In this document: in pieces, positions 34,167 to 47,171 of the stretch
Layout of the letters: every line of letters begins with the position of its first letter
Position numbering within the stretch: the stretch's first letter is position 1
NCBI GenBank assembly: GCA_025738555.1
Contig: JAOVFP010000002.1
Location: forward strand, 4,092,001 to 4,156,000
DNA: 64,000 nt
DNA from: Cyathus striatus
Lineage: Eukaryota; Basidiomycota; Agaricomycetes; Agaricales; Nidulariaceae
Direction: 5' to 3'
The notes under the pieces: generated by a model
Told to the model about the DNA's origin: nothing
What the model saw: the letters and a program-made list of their open reading frames with translations, nothing else
The model's database searches: none
Translations under genes and position numbers: made by a program

Positions 34167-35339
34167 CTATCGTTGCAGCCCAGGAAATAACTTGATGGCG
34201 TTGTCTCGGGTTATTTTTTTCAAATCGTCTTTCCTCTCCCTGTAACGTTCTTCAAGTCGCGCTGTAAACCACTCTGTCATATCTTTACTTACTGCTGTAC
34301 TCAGAGTAAAGAAAAGTTGATGACCCAATCTAAATACGATACCTACCTGGAAAATCGGTCCCGAAAAGTATTTGCTCAATGCCCACAAACTCTTCCAGGC
34401 TTGCCAGATTAGGGTCATACGCACTGAGAGCTGTGTCGTAAAAAAAAGTCTTGAAACTATTCAATATTTGTTGTTCTGTCATAGGACATCCCATGTGTCG
34501 TGAAAGCACGGCAACCCGAGACGCAAGTGCCATTGTCGTTCCACCCGAATGAGCGAGAATTATTCTTACATTTGAATACTTTTGCTTCTTTCCGGTCACT
34601 ACCAGATGTGCAGCAGCTTTAAAGGTTTCATTCGGTACCTGCTGTCATGATCAACGATGAGTATAGACGACTCGTGTTTACACATACTTCGGTAATGGGG
34701 ACGCCAAGATATGGATGGGGGCATGGTGTTGAGGATGGGATTTGAGCTCCGTGGAGAAACACGACCGCTTTTCGCGCGTCAAGTTCTTCCCAAATGCGAT
34801 CATATTTTTCTGAGCCAACATATGCTGTACAAATAAGTAGTCAATACAGACGGAGAACAGAATCCAGAAGTAAAATTACTAACTAGCTTCCGATCCACTG
34901 CCGTAACAAGACGACAACGCAATACCGTTGGCCATTAATTCATCAAACGCACATTTGATCTCTTTTAGAACACCTAGAATTTTTTTGTAAGCAAAAGAAG
35001 GCCAAGGTATAAAGAACACCTACCTTCAACGTCGTCAAGGAATGGTAACGCAGCGAAGAATCCAAATCGGCCAGGATACTTATTACAGATTTGGGACATA
35101 GATGTATTCCATTTTCTGGCCTGATGTCGACTTTTAAAGCTGACAGCGCCTTCTGCGAGAGCAGGAAGTGAAAGGATGGCTACGTCGATTTTCATCGCAT
35201 CCATAGCTTTAAGAATAACGTCTGGATCCCATGGCAGGGTACCATCAGGAGTGCGCCAACCTAGGCCTTTATTGGCTGTTTTTTTGGATTCTACCAAGTC
35301 ATCGGGAAAGAAATGCTGGTGGATATCGATACGCTGCAT
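34167..35339 (-). CDS. Amidohydrolase family 2 (ACMSD/6-MSA decarboxylase-like)
   Basis: Metal-dependent hydrolase or decarboxylase with a TIM-barrel fold. Metal ligands are visible: IDIHQHFFPDD (H-x-H) at the start, VVFLHGAQIPSS (H), IILAHSGGTTMALASRV (H), and LFGTDFP (D). The family includes 6-methylsalicylate decarboxylase and aminocarboxymuconate semialdehyde decarboxylase; which substrate applies here cannot be told. About 330 residues in seven exons. Start chosen at 35339 so that the metal motif is at residue 5; an in-frame ATG lies 27 bp upstream. It lies downstream of the SDR gene on the same strand, 278 bp away, so the two may be co-regulated, but no cluster is evident. Confidence 0.82.
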
Positions 35340-35616
35340 GAAGAAATGCACGTGGAGTGAGTCCAAGAAGGAGAGGTAAGGAATTCCTTATTATCAGGAT
35401 GACTTCCGCCGGACTCGGAATTTAAAATGGCGGATCCATACTAAAGCAGCAGCAAACGTACAGCACATGTTGTAACCAGATAAGGCACTACTATTGCCGT
35501 ATTCAGTATTAACTACCAGCACTGAAGGACAACTGGATATGCCTCCATTATACATCAATTCCACTGTTATGATAATACTATAGAATTTGTCTTCGAACGC
35601 TGATACATAAATCAAC

Positions 35617-36600
35617 CTACTGTAGCTTTAAGAAAGGCTTGCACTCCTCTCCGTTCCATTGAACAAACTGGCCAGTGAGAGCTTTGGGTGCCTGCAGAGC
35701 GAGAGCGGCAATGACGTAGCCACAGTCTTCGGGCTTGACCAATTTCCCCTCTGCATGGGTACGGACAAAAAGTTCATGGTCTTTGTCATCCATATGCCTT
35801 GCACCGGTATCTCTGAGGGCGACTTGCATCTAAGGAAATAATTAGCTTCGCACATACCGATGCTGGACAACGTACTCCGGTATCTACCATTCCCGGTCGG
35901 ACGGCAACAGACACGACATCTGTTTCCTCCTCTCCGAGAGTGCTGTAAACAACGTAAGCATACACGTATAGCGCAGAAAGAACGGGATGGAAAATACCGG
36001 CAAAGAGAGTTCATGGCAGCCTTTCCAGCATTGTAAGGGCCCCAACCCGGTACACCCTTAACAGCAGCTCCGGAGCTAACAAACACGATTCTTCCGCCAT
36101 GCTGACTTTTGCGAAGGTAAGGAAGCGCAACCTTCACGGCAGTAACGAGAGAAAAGAAATTGACGTCAAAGTGTTTTTTCCAAGCAGATAGAGGAGTATT
36201 GTCAGCGATACGGCATAGAGGATCAAGAGTGCCAGCGTTCAAAATCAGTCCGTCAATTCCATGGTATGTTTTGGCTCCGAGCTCAATGGCGGAGGCTAAT
36301 CCTTCTTCATCAGTGCTGGAAACATTGAATCGGGGATTCAGAATGAAGTGCAATAAAAGCGAAGAAAAAGTACTGACATGTCTTTGGAAATGATTAGAAG
36401 GGAATCAGAGGATAGTTGGCTCAGCTCAGGGGAGACAGTTCTGGAAATGGCAACGACATTTGCCTTGAAGTTGTGGAGGAGATATCTCGTCACAGCAAGA
36501 CCTATACCCCTAAAATGCGATAGTCTTGGATTAGTCAAAAGATAAGGAAAAGCCAGAAATCGAACTTGGAAGCGCCTGTGACTACTACGGTGGGTGGCAT
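35617..36600 (-). CDS. Short-chain dehydrogenase/reductase
   Basis: NAD(P)-dependent oxidoreductase of ~250 residues. The first exon reads MPPTVVVTGAS and joins to RGIGLAVTRYLLHNFKANVV, giving the TGAS-x-GIG cofactor motif. DGLILNAGTLDPL is the NAG motif, RIVFVSSGAAVKGVPGWGPY supplies the catalytic Ser, and YNAGKAAMNSLCR is the YxxxK site. VAVRPGMVDTGVQ is the PG motif. It is most like the sepiapterin reductase/Irc24 type found in fungi; the substrate is unknown. Start at 36600 is supported by the cofactor motif; the first intron is about 55 bp. Confidence 0.88.
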
Positions 36601-36933
36601 TGTATTTTATAGTATAATAATACAGAATAGCTTCTCAGTCCAATGCTTACTCTGAGACGAGAGTCTACAGAATAAATGAGAAATTGAGAATAAACACCGG
36701 ACCGAAGGGGCATGAACATGCCGAGATCGACCGGCTCGGAGTAAACAACACATTGATCGGCCAATCACAGTCAAAAATTAGAATAGGAAATAAATAGAAA
36801 ATAATTACGACAAATACAAATTTGCACAGAGCCACGTGCCACCTAGGTCCAATCCCCAAAGCATTGAGACGTCCTCAGCCAACCCGAGCCCAGCACATTT
36901 CTCGTTTCCTCCTCCACCCTCTCTTCCTAAGCC
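36601..36933. promoter_or_regulatory. Divergent promoter, SDR / PDB1
   Basis: 333 bp between start codons with a GC-poor middle and a C/T-rich leader immediately before the PDB1 ATG. No further motif could be assigned. Confidence 0.35.
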
Positions 36934-38320
36934 ATGGTCTCCGGTCTTGCTCGTCTCTCCCGAAATGCCCTTCCGAGGCATTCTGCTTCCCTTGTCCAGC
37001 GTCGGGCTCTCTTACAGCTTCGTCGGTATGCGACACATGACAATGAACAGCATACTGTCAGTGTATCCCACCATTTCCCAGCTTTCAGTCTTTTGACGTC
37101 TTTTTAGATGACCGTCCGTGACGCACTGAACCTTGCCATGGAGGAGGAAATGCTTCGCGACGAAAAGGTCTTCATCCTCGGCGAGGAAGTTGCAAGGTAC
37201 AATGGTGCCTACAAGGTTTGTCCTCGACAGTGTTTTCCGATATATTTCCATGTCCTAATTAACGGAACCCCAAGGTCACTAAAGGCCTTATGGATAAGTT
37301 TGGTGAGAAGCGCGTTGTCGATACTCCCATCACAGAGATGGGCTTCGCTGGTATTGCTGTCGGTGCCGCTCTTCAGGGCCTCCGCCCTATGTATTTCTAG
37401 TTCTTCGGCTTGTTTTTAGTTCAACTTTGCTGACAACTGTTTGTTTGTAGATGCGAATTCATGACATTTAACTTCGCTATGCAGGCAATTGACCAAATTG
37501 TTAATTCTGCTGGCAAAACTTATTACATGTCTGGAGGAAACGTTCCCTGTCCCGTTGTTTTCCGTGGTCCCAATGGCGCCGCAGCTGGTGTAGGTGCCCA
37601 ACACTCTCAGGACTACGCAGCCTGGTACGGTTCTATACCTGGCCTTAAGGTTGTTAGTCCATGGAGTGCAGAAGACTGCAAAGGTCTTCTTAAGGCAGCC
37701 ATTCGTGACCCCAATCCCGTCGTTTTCCTTGAAAATGAGATGATGTACGGTGTGACCTTCCCGATGTCTCAGGAAGCCATGTCGGACAATTTCGTTCTTC
37801 CCATTGGCAAGTGCAAGGTCGAGAGAGAAGGAAGTGATGTTACCATCGTCGCACACAGCAAGATGGTCACGCACAGTCTTGAGGCTGCTGAGGAACTTGC
37901 CAAGGAGGGTATCAAGGCCGAGGTTATTAATCTTCGTAGTATCCGTCCCCTTGACATTGACACCATTAAGAAATCTGTGAAGAAAACTAACCGGTGAGTC
38001 TCTCTCATACATTTATATTTTCGATCATTTATTTTGTACGAAAAGTTTGTTGATAGTTGAGGGTGGCTTCCCTGGCTTCGGTGTTGGCTCTGAGATCTGT
38101 GCTCAAATCGTCGAGAGTGAAGCCTTCGACTACCTGGACGCTCCTGTCGAACGTGTTACCGGTGCTGATGTTCCTACACCAGTCAGAAGATTTTCATATT
38201 TTTTTTTGGCTATGCTTGCTGACTCTTCTTTAGTACGCAACGAATCTCGAAGCACTCGCCTTCCCCGATACCCCTCTTATTGTCAAGGTGGCAAAACGTG
38301 CTCTTTATCGCACAAACTGA
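36934..38320 (+). CDS. Pyruvate dehydrogenase E1 component beta subunit
   Basis: Mitochondrial matrix enzyme that decarboxylates pyruvate as part of the PDH complex. A basic, Ser/Leu-rich presequence ([34 protein letters not shown]) precedes [20 protein letters not shown]. Then come [80 protein letters not shown] and [20 protein letters not shown]. The C-terminal transketolase domain reads [60 protein letters not shown], and ends [14 protein letters not shown]. ThDP-site residues ([13 protein letters not shown]) are present. Full length, six exons. Confidence 0.96.
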
Positions 38321-38468
38321 GCTTCTCAGTCGTTACTCGCAGTGCTGGAGGCCGATATTCCTACTATTACTATATAGAGTTCCACTTTCACGTATGCTCA
38401 GGTGTTTTAGTTACATTAATACACTTCATATACCACATCTCTGTGATTTTCTAATGACGTCATTTCGG

Positions 38469-41094
38469 TTATTGGGCTTTCTGAGCCTGTAAGCGAATCC
38501 GTACTGCATTGGCATGAGCCTGAAGTCCTTCGCAGTCGGCGAGCGTAGCCACAATTGGTCCCAAGCCTTTAAGTCCATCAGCGCTAATTTCTTGTGAAGT
38601 TATGTGTTTTTGGAATGATTGGGTATTGACGCCACTGAATTGACGAGCATAGCCGTTCGTTGGTAGAGTGTGATTTGTACCAGAAGCGTAATCACCGCAG
38701 CTGGAACAGATCCGTTAGTTTTCTATACTCAACTTGCGTAGAAAACACGTACCTTTCCGGCGTAAAGGAACCTACGAAGACACTACCCGCATTCTCAATA
38801 GAAGAAACATTCTGGGAAGCATTCTTAAGGTGCAAGATAAGATGTTCAGGTGCATAGTCATTAGAAAACTGGATCGCCTCTTCCACTGTTGTCACCTTAA
38901 CAATAATACTCTTCGATATGGACTGACGAATAATGTCGACTCTAGATAATTGTAATGCTTGTTTCTCGACCTCTTCCTCGATCGATGCCAGGTGATCAGC
39001 AGTAAGGTTTACGGCAACAAGAACCACTTGAGAATCAATACCATGTTCAGCTTGCGAAAGGAGGTCAGCTGCAACGAATGCAGCATTGGCAGTATAGTCT
39101 GCGATCACCTGTACTCGATAATCAGTATTGCAAAAGCTGATCGTGAGTTGTTAACTTACAAGCACTTCCGATGGTCCAGCGGGCATATCAATAGAAACTA
39201 GTGCATCGGTATCATTTTGTACCAACATTTTCGCCGCCGTTACCCATTGGTTCCCAGGTCCGAAGATCTTGTCTACCTTTGGAACAGACTCTGTGCCGTA
39301 AGCCATCGCTGCTATTGCTTGTGCGCCGCCTGCTTTGAGGACGGCAGATGCACCTACAAGATGAGCAACGTACATAACTTCTGGGGAAATACTTCCATCA
39401 GGACGAGGTGGAGTAGCGATGACGATCTTCTTGCAGCCAGCAACTTGTGCTGGAATGCCAAGCATGAGAGCAGTCGAGGGTAATATTGCAGTTCCACCTG
39501 GGACGTATAACCCTACACGCGCAATAGGTCGAGCGAAACGTGAGCATACAACTCCCGGCATAGTCTCCACAACCAAAGCTTTCTCATCGACCTGGGCACT
39601 GTGGAATTTCCTGATGTTAGAGTAGGCTTGATCAATTGCAATGCGAACGTTTTCTTCGACCACCATTGATTCTGGGGCGAATGGCGGGAATACGACGGTG
39701 GAAGAGAGCTGTGCCTTATCGAACTTGGCGGTAAGTTCGAGAAGTGCTTGATCTCCGCGTATACGAACATCATCAACAATGGGTTTGACTTTGATAATCA
39801 TTTCGTCAGATTTGAGGATGGGTCTACGAAGTAACTGGGAGCGCTCCTCGGGGGTAGAGGAAGGAAGATCAGACGTGCTCATACGAATGGAACCGTCGGC
39901 AGAAATGGGGGGTGCAGATGTGGGTATAGGTGCAGCGGGCTTAGCCCATTGCGGTTTAGCGTTGCCTGGTCTTCGTGTGACCTTTCTCGCCTTTTGGTCC
40001 AGAGAATGCTCGATATCTGCAAATGCGACACCTGCAGCGGTGCATTTTGTCAGTGCAAAGTAAAGGAGGTCAGCAGCCTCGAAGGCAATGTCATCCTTGG
40101 TAGTGGCGCGACACAGCTCGTCGGCCTCTTCCATAATCTTTGAGCGCAATAGCTCGGGGTCGCTGAAGAGGCGTTTCGTATATGATCCTTCAGGTGCTGA
40201 TTCAAAGCGCAAACGTAGAGTGTTTTCCAGCGCAGATATACCTGATATTTCGCCAAAGCACGACATGCGGTTGAGATGGCAAAAGCCTGCGCCATGCTGA
40301 ACCACACGGAATTCGAGACAGTCAGAGTCACAGTCTAAGCGGACGCTAATGACATCCTGTGTTGCTCCCGATGTCTCCCCCTTTCTCCACAAGCCATGCT
40401 TTCTCGACTGATAGACACCCTTTCCAGTAGTAATGCTCTCTTTCAGAGAGGCGGAAGATGAGTATACAAGTCCAAGGGTGTGGCCAGATTGGGTGGAAAC
40501 AACAGTGGGGAAAAGACCATCAGGACGGTCTGATACAAGGGGAGCAAGGAACGCATCGGTAACATTAATATGACTGGAAGAGGAAGGCCCAAGGGTCAAC
40601 TGAGAAGCGGGGAGGATGGGTATAGTGTGAGCACCAAGTAGCCCACGGAGGTTAGACTGTGTAAGTGGGGTAGACGCGGTGGATAAAACGTGAATAACGC
40701 ATCCTGTGAAGAAGCTGGATACTGATGTGATAAAATCCAAATCTATGGCGGCTGTCTTGAGTAGCACACCAGAGACGCCATTGCGGACCTTTTCCGACAC
40801 TGCGCTGACATTACTTGCGTCGAGGAGGAGAACGAGTCGATCAGCGGGGATGGCAGCAATGAGCTCCTTTGCCAGTGGAAGGGGAATTATGAGCTTATGA
40901 ATGCCCTTGTCAAGCCAGGCGACTGCCTCTTGGACATCGACGGGGAGATCTGAGTCGACGAGGAGATAGGAGGGGAGCAGGGACGGGGAGGAGGCACAGA
41001 AGATGGAAGAAGGCACGACGAGCGGGGCGATTCTTGAGAGAGAACTGATGAGCTCTGGCTGCAGGACATCGATGAGCGGGAGAAAGGAAGACAT
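38469..41094 (-). CDS. Trifunctional histidine biosynthesis protein HIS4
   Basis: Fusion of phosphoribosyl-AMP cyclohydrolase, phosphoribosyl-ATP pyrophosphohydrolase and histidinol dehydrogenase, catalysing steps 2, 3 and the last two steps of histidine synthesis. The N-terminal ~200 residues are the fungal-specific HIS4 region. The cyclohydrolase part has [20 protein letters not shown] and [20 protein letters not shown] with the zinc Cys/His. The pyrophosphohydrolase part has [20 protein letters not shown] and [17 protein letters not shown]. The dehydrogenase reads [68 protein letters not shown] and [19 protein letters not shown]. Two short introns lie near the 3' end (around 39109-39160 and 38700-38752). 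About 830 residues. Confidence 0.95.
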
Positions 41095-41321
41095 GGCAGG
41101 GATGAGGAAAGCGTCAAGTTGCCCCTAATAATTTTAGAAGATGCGATATCGTAATGTGCTGCTCGTCAGCTGTTTGTCGTCGTCCTCTGCATATAACACA
41201 TGACATCATTCGATAAAGTGCGTCTGTCGCCAGTCGATGCTTGCCCTCATTGACGACGTCATGCATCCCACATTATCCCTATATTACTGCCCCTCTATTT
41301 CGTTTCCCTCCGTCAACCACC

Positions 41322-42090
41322 ATGTCCCTCTATATCCCCAGTCTTCTTCTCGCCGTCCCCCGTAATCCCGCCACTGCAGTCGGCCTCCCTCTCGTACTGG
41401 GCTTCCTCAGTGGAACCCCCTCTTCAAACCCCGTCAATAGCAACTGGTATCATGTATGCTTCTCCTCTCTATTTCGTTATTGTCCATCACTAAACTTCCG
41501 CCCGAACACAGAACCTAACTTCTCCTCCAGGGCGTCCTCCTCGCGAAGTTTTCCCTTACGTCTGGACTCTGCTCTACGCTGGTAGGTCGTGATGCGTGTT
41601 TACTATGCGTATTCTCAGTCTCATCACGATGCACTGTAGGTATGGGTTACGCGTCCCACGTAGCTGTTAAGGCTTTGGATACTGCCGCTCTCCCCAGTAA
41701 CAGGTATGTACAAATCTTTAATCCACCTCAACGCCCTTTCACCCCTTTGCTAACCATCCTCTAGGAACGACCTTTCCTGGGGTATCGCATTGTACTATGC
41801 CCAACTCGGCTTGAATCTTATCTGGAGTCCTATATTCTTTGGAACTCACAACACTGCACTCTCTCTAGTTGACAGTGTCCTACTCACCGGAACTACTTGG
41901 TATATGACCGTATGTGTTTATCGTCCATAACATTGCTGCAGTCGGCTTAACCATAACTCAGAGACTTCTTGATCGCCCCACCAATGCCAAGGCCACCTAT
42001 TTTCTCCTTCCATACTGTGCATGGCTTGCCTATGCTACTTATCTCAATGCCGGTGTATGGTGGCTCAACCGCAAACGTAAAGATGCTTAA
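41322..42090 (+). CDS. TspO/MBR family tryptophan-rich membrane protein
   Basis: Homologue of the mitochondrial translocator protein (peripheral benzodiazepine receptor) and bacterial TspO, with five membrane helices. Key matches: AVGLPLVLGFLSG (helix 1), PPREVFPYVWTLLYAGMGYA (the family's PPxWVFPxVWxxLYxxMGxA signature), GIALYYAQLGLNLIWSPIFF (helix 3, LNLxWSPxFF), and YCAWLAYATYLNAGVWWLNR (helix 5, YLNxxxWxLN). Five short introns; start and stop are clear. It shares a 227-bp divergent spacer with HIS4. It is thought to bind porphyrins or sterols in other organisms; the fungal role is open. Confidence 0.93.
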
Positions 42091-42469
42091 ATGTTTATTA
42101 TCCTCGTAATGTAAAAACACATTGCACTATTATGTAGTAGTAAATGTTGTAGTTTTCTGTAATCAAATGCAATCAAATAGACTTTCTGTCTTCAGTTTTG
42201 AGTTACACAGTAATGAATATTGTTTGTGATTCTGTAAAACTACATGATGCACATGGTACAAATAACACTATTCTGGTTTAAGCACAGGAGATACGACAAT
42301 AAAGGTGAGGTGAAAATAAAAGGAATATGTTAGCCATAGATCAATGAATGGCATGTACAAAAAGTCAGTAAAATAAAGGAGCAGATAGTGGCGCAGGCCC
42401 ACGAGATACGGAAATGTGTGTTGCAGCACTTTTGATATACGACAAAGCAAATTGCAGGTTTCACCATTA
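42091..42469. other. Convergent spacer, TspO / Argonaute
   Basis: 379 AT-rich bases between the two stop codons; no gene or repeat was seen. It should contain both polyadenylation regions. Confidence 0.45.
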
Positions 42470-45400
42470 CTAAATATAACGGAGTAAGTGCTGCGCTAAA
42501 CCACAGAAATTAAAGACACGAACGGAAAAGTACATCAGTGTGGATTGGGTCCTATGGAGAGGCATGAAGCCGCGACGGTAGTCGTCCAATGATGAATTGC
42601 CCTTCGCAGCTTCACTGGTCGCCTCGGACAAGTCGATGCTCCCCTGCGGATCATAATGGTTCTTGGCACGTGAGCATACGATGTCCGCATCTGTGGTAAA
42701 ATTCAATTCCCGTGTTCACGCCTTAAATTGAGTACGAGCTTACAATAAACAGGTGCGGGAATCGAGACAGAGCGTGTCGAACGAGCGTATACGTGGCATA
42801 AAGCGAAGGAAAGTTTCTGAAGTGCATCCGCTCTAATAAAATGTGTAAGCACTTGCGGACAATATAAATATATCTAGGTTACTCACGAGAAGTTATTCTC
42901 GTCGTAGAGAACCTAATCCGTGGTGAGCTCATCATGAAAAATAAGAACTGATGTCTACGCACAGAATAATGGGCAGGGCGACTGGTGCCTAAAAGACCAC
43001 CGTGACTTTGAAGGTAAAAGTCGAATTCTGTCGGGTGAGAAATCTCTCGGTCAACAACTGTTCCAGCTGGGCAGTTGCCACTGCGGTCGGCATCCCTATC
43101 ATTCTGAGGGAAAAAGCTGGCGATAAAAATTAGCAAATATGATACACAGACTTTCAGGCAACTCACCGAACGTGGTGGCGCTTGCCAACTACAATGATGG
43201 TAATCTTAGGTTTAATGTTCAGTTCTTCGCAGGCCTCTATTTGCAAGACATAATATGACATTATCGATAAAAGGTATATGTAAGCATAAACTTACTCCTG
43301 ATGCGTGGAAGTTCTTGATCCAAAACCTGTTTAAATTGTCCTTCGGAGACGCCATCTAAAGCGGATGACAATGTCTGTGATTACGCGAGTTACGGAAGCA
43401 TACCTCGGTAGAAGATAATGCGCCTGGGAGCGGAATCTCCAGCACCTTTTTTCTCCTGAAGTTCCCTGTAGCGCATGTACATGGACAACACATGCTATTC
43501 GCGTGTAATCACAGGTAAAGAATTATCTATTAAAAGTAATAAATAAATACACACCTTGCTCATGGCCTGTAGCTCTTCAATCATTTCTTGGCGGGAAGCT
43601 TGAACCCGAGAATCTGACAACATCGGTATTTCCAAAGCTTCTGAAGTTCATAATAACCTACCAGCAATGTATTTGGCACTATTCGAATCAACGTTGGCAA
43701 CCAACGCCGTAAACGATGGGCGGCCATCCGAGCCTGGAGCGGGGTGAATAACGTCGGCGCCTAGTGTAGAGTCAAAAAAGATATGAAATGTAACCAAAAG
43801 TCAATTCAGCTTACCCATGACGATCGTCGGGAATTGGGGGTCGGTGAGTACGGATACAGATGCAGGATCTGGGATAGTGTTAATCCCACCAAGCTTGACA
43901 TTGATCCTAGAGTAATTTAGGGGATAAAAACAACCATCAATAAAGTTAAAGTACTTAAGGCAGACGTTGGCATAGTACTGGGGCTTGGCGCGGAAACACT
44001 TCGAACTTTTCATACATTGCGTAGCAACACCCATCTACGAGGGCCATTAGAGCACTTATTTGACAGCGAATTCAAACTGTCTTACAGTAACATCACCAAA
44101 ACTATCGCGCGCGTGTAAGCTACAGGACAGACAAGAAGCGTCACGGACTTACTGCTTGACAGCGGTATAAATATCGTTCCCGCCTTCGGGAAGGATAACA
44201 ACAATCAGAGTAGGAGGGGCCTTATGTTTAGCGACGCATTCAGCGCCAGCAGTCTTCAACTGTTCGGAAATCCGTCCTTGTCCATTTTCCCAGCGAACAG
44301 TCGGTGCATCAGACATCTTGATACCTGTCATAAAATAATGTTAGAAGTTATGCCTCAAAACATAGTAGCTTTGACTTGCCCACTTCACGACAACTGTTTA
44401 TCAATCCAGAAATCATATCACTGGCCGCAAGTCTGTCAAAACGACGTTCTGTCTCATAAATGACAACCACCCAGCGATCAACTGCGACCGGCTTATAGAA
44501 TCGCTTATCAACCCTAAACATATCGTTAGCCCATATATATATATAATGTGGCATAAAGATAGACTTACATGTTCCATGCTCCATTTCTGGGGGTCTATGG
44601 CGGGAGGTCAGATGAACCTGAAGGGAAAGCCAATAAATTACATACAATTGATGGCTGCCTGCTGCCAGCACCGTAACGTAGTACGGGAGCGGGCAGGACT
44701 CTTGCTTGCACTTTCAGCGGACCCGACTGGACGTCGACATGCATGCCAAACTGACGAACGTATTCCGAGTTGCCGTATTCAAGAACCTAGCGAATTCAGT
44801 AAGCCAAAATCATGTAGAGTTGGCATGCAGACATACGGAAAGTCCTTTCTTAATGCTCTCAAGGCGATCTCGAGGCTTCTTGGTAGCAAAGTCCAGAACG
44901 TCCTTGGTTTTCTCGGGCGGAACTTGCTTTCTCATAATCTGCCCCGCCGGAACTTCGCATAATTCGAGAGGAATAAGCGCGCCAGATCCGACCTACGACA
45001 GTTTTAAGTGTACGACCATGCAAATACCGACGGAACGAATAAATTTACCTCGACACATATGACATCCGGGTATTTAAGCGGCCGATTCTGAGTTGTCCTA
45101 AAGTAGTCGGCTACCGTCATAGAACCTCCCTCGCGCAGCGTGAAGGTCAGTTTGTTGGCAGCGGCTGCGGTTAACTTTTTAACGATACGCGGGGTCTTCA
45201 CAACTTTACCTCCAGGACCTGGATGGCTGGTTAAGACTCGAATACCAGAGATAAATCGTTGGAGGCGAAGGCGTTCGCGGTCCGGGAAACCGCGTATAGG
45301 TGCCAATGCGTTGGGGTCTTGTTTGTTGATGAAAGAGAGACAGAGGTTAAGGAGGGATCCAGGTTTATACATGGTGCCAGTGGAGATATCAACATTAATG

Positions 45401-46390
45401 AGCATCTGGCCACTTGCCGGACGAACAGACTGAAAATATCCTCGCCATAACTCAAGTCCAGAGCCGATATCCTTGGTCTCACGGTTAGTGAAGAATGAAC
45501 GAACGTTGAAGGGGTATTTCATTGTCGGTTCCATTCGAATAACAACGTTCAGTGCCTATAAGTCGAGTCACAAACGATATATCTACTACAAAATAGAAAA
45601 AGTCCCTTACAGTGATTGCGGTTAACACCGCGTTGTCGTGAGATTGATTTCCCGCAATAAATCTACGTAAAACCCTAAACGGAGAATATCAAACAAAATA
45701 TGTATACAAGAATAGAAAATGACATACTCTGGATTGATTTCAGCCACTTTAGTTAACCGAATCTTGTAAACCTTGGGGCCTTTACTGGATTCTACAGCAG
45801 ATTCGGAGTAGGCGACGTCGAACTAGTAATGTGTAGTTTAGCCTACCATCATTGAGAAGAACAGTTAACATACCTCCTTGGATTCGGCGCCACCGAAAGG
45901 TAGCTCGCGGATAGCGAATAGATTCTTGCGGCCATCGTACACAGCTCGAGGGGTGAAGATCTCCGGGGCAGTCTTAGTTTGCAGCGCGGTGATAAGCGTC
46001 ATATTAAGCCGAGCAGGTAAAGTCTTCTCGGACGGCGAAATGACTGCACAGGCAATAAGTAGACGAAATAAAGAAGGATGAAAACAACATACCGACTACG
46101 ATAGCAGAGAGATAACGAATGGAGTCATCAAGGATGAGCAATGACCAAGAAACAAAACGAAAAGACTTACCATCGTAGTGGTGAATGATGCCTTCGGGGA
46201 TAGTGGTGACAAAAGAATTAACGAAGATGGGAACGGGGGTGCCGGTACTTCCAAAGTTTGGCCTCTTGACACCAATGGTAGAGATGTGGTCGCCAAGAGA
46301 GGGAGCAGTATTGGGAGCAGGAGCAGCGCGATTGGGGGCGCCGCGTGGTGGACCACCTCGTCCTCGTCCTGGAGCAGCGCGGGGAGGCAT
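42470..46390 (-). CDS. Argonaute (QDE-2-like)
   Basis: Small-RNA-guided RNA silencing protein. The N-terminus is Gly/Arg-rich ([20 protein letters not shown]). The ArgoN domain includes [20 protein letters not shown] and FDVAYSESA. The linker region has [20 protein letters not shown] and [20 protein letters not shown]; the PAZ-like part has [20 protein letters not shown] and [20 protein letters not shown]. The Piwi domain contains all slicer residues I can check: D in [18 protein letters not shown] in [19 protein letters not shown], and H in [15 protein letters not shown]. The C-terminus has CSRAKNHYD and [13 protein letters not shown], close to the family's usual MYF end. My stop at 42470 leaves ~20 extra residues, so a final intron is possible. 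About 17 exons. Confidence 0.93.
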
Positions 46391-46521
46391 TAGAGATAAG
46401 CAGTGAGATGTCAGAAACGAAGGAAAGGGGGATGGGGAAGGAAAGGAGCGGCGGGAGAGTTAAGTAGGAGAGAGAGAGAATCGATGGAGTGACGTTTCTG
46501 AGAGACATGGGGAGAGAGAGG

Positions 46522-46539
46522 ACGCGTGACATGACGCGT
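46522..46539. promoter_or_regulatory. Paired ACGCGTGACA sites upstream of Argonaute
   Basis: acgcgtgaca occurs twice in direct orientation (from 46522 and from 46534), about 130-150 bp upstream of the Argonaute ATG. The same hexamer is clustered before the RdRP gene. A shared regulator is possible but unproven. Confidence 0.4.
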
Positions 46540-46555
46540 GACAAGCTATCATTAA

Positions 46556-46652
46556 CGATCAACTTGACTTAAACTAAGCACTTGAACTTGATCATTGTCA
46601 TGAACTTGAATTTGGAACTTGGAACTTGAAGCTTTGAAGCTTGAACTTGACG
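46556..46652. repeat. Degenerate GAACTTG tandem repeats
   Basis: About eight imperfect copies of a CTTGAACTTG-type unit over ~95 bp (for example ttggaacttggaacttgaag). Too short and irregular to classify; it looks like a decayed minisatellite. Confidence 0.7.
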
Positions 46653-47171
46653 TGCAGGACTCTTAACTTAACTAATGGGCATCTATTTGATTATCGATTG
46701 CCACCTCCTGCGCAGAAGGGTTCTTCACTAATTCGATCCATCTCCGTTGCTTCTGTGCCTGGTCACTGCAGAGTCTCTTCCACTGCCACTTCAAACTTCA
46801 AGATGCACATTGTCTACCTATGCTCCTCGCTAACACGCCTTCTGCCACTTGGTCTCTCTGAGTCTCCGTCTCAATGCATAGCCAAACGTTGCACAGATCC
46901 CTCACCCAATGTGTTGTGTTGCCCTACCCACACGCCAATGCGTGGTTGCAACGTGCACACTTCCGCAAGTCCTCTATAAAGTACTTACTCTCATTCTTAT
47001 TCCACCCGCATGAGTCGTTTAGCGGCGAGCTTTGTTCTTCCTTCTTGGTCTCTCTCCGCTTTGGTCTCTCTCTTCCATTTAAGAACGCGCAACTTCACTA
47101 TTGCACTCTTTGTTTCCGCCTGTACTCTTTTCCTCCATTGTATCTGTCATTTCCTGTTATTTATCCTTAAC

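Larger units (their letters stand above)
46391..47171. other. Spacer between Argonaute and unknown gene
   Basis: 781 bp divergent region. It holds two ACGCGT sites close to the Argonaute start, a cluster of degenerate GAACTTG repeats, and pyrimidine-rich sequence before the plus-strand gene. No gene was identified. Confidence 0.45.

Noticed and set aside
35339..36600. Amidohydrolase plus SDR as a secondary-metabolite cluster
   Set aside because: No polyketide synthase, NRPS, terpene synthase, transporter or cluster regulator is nearby; neighbours are housekeeping genes.
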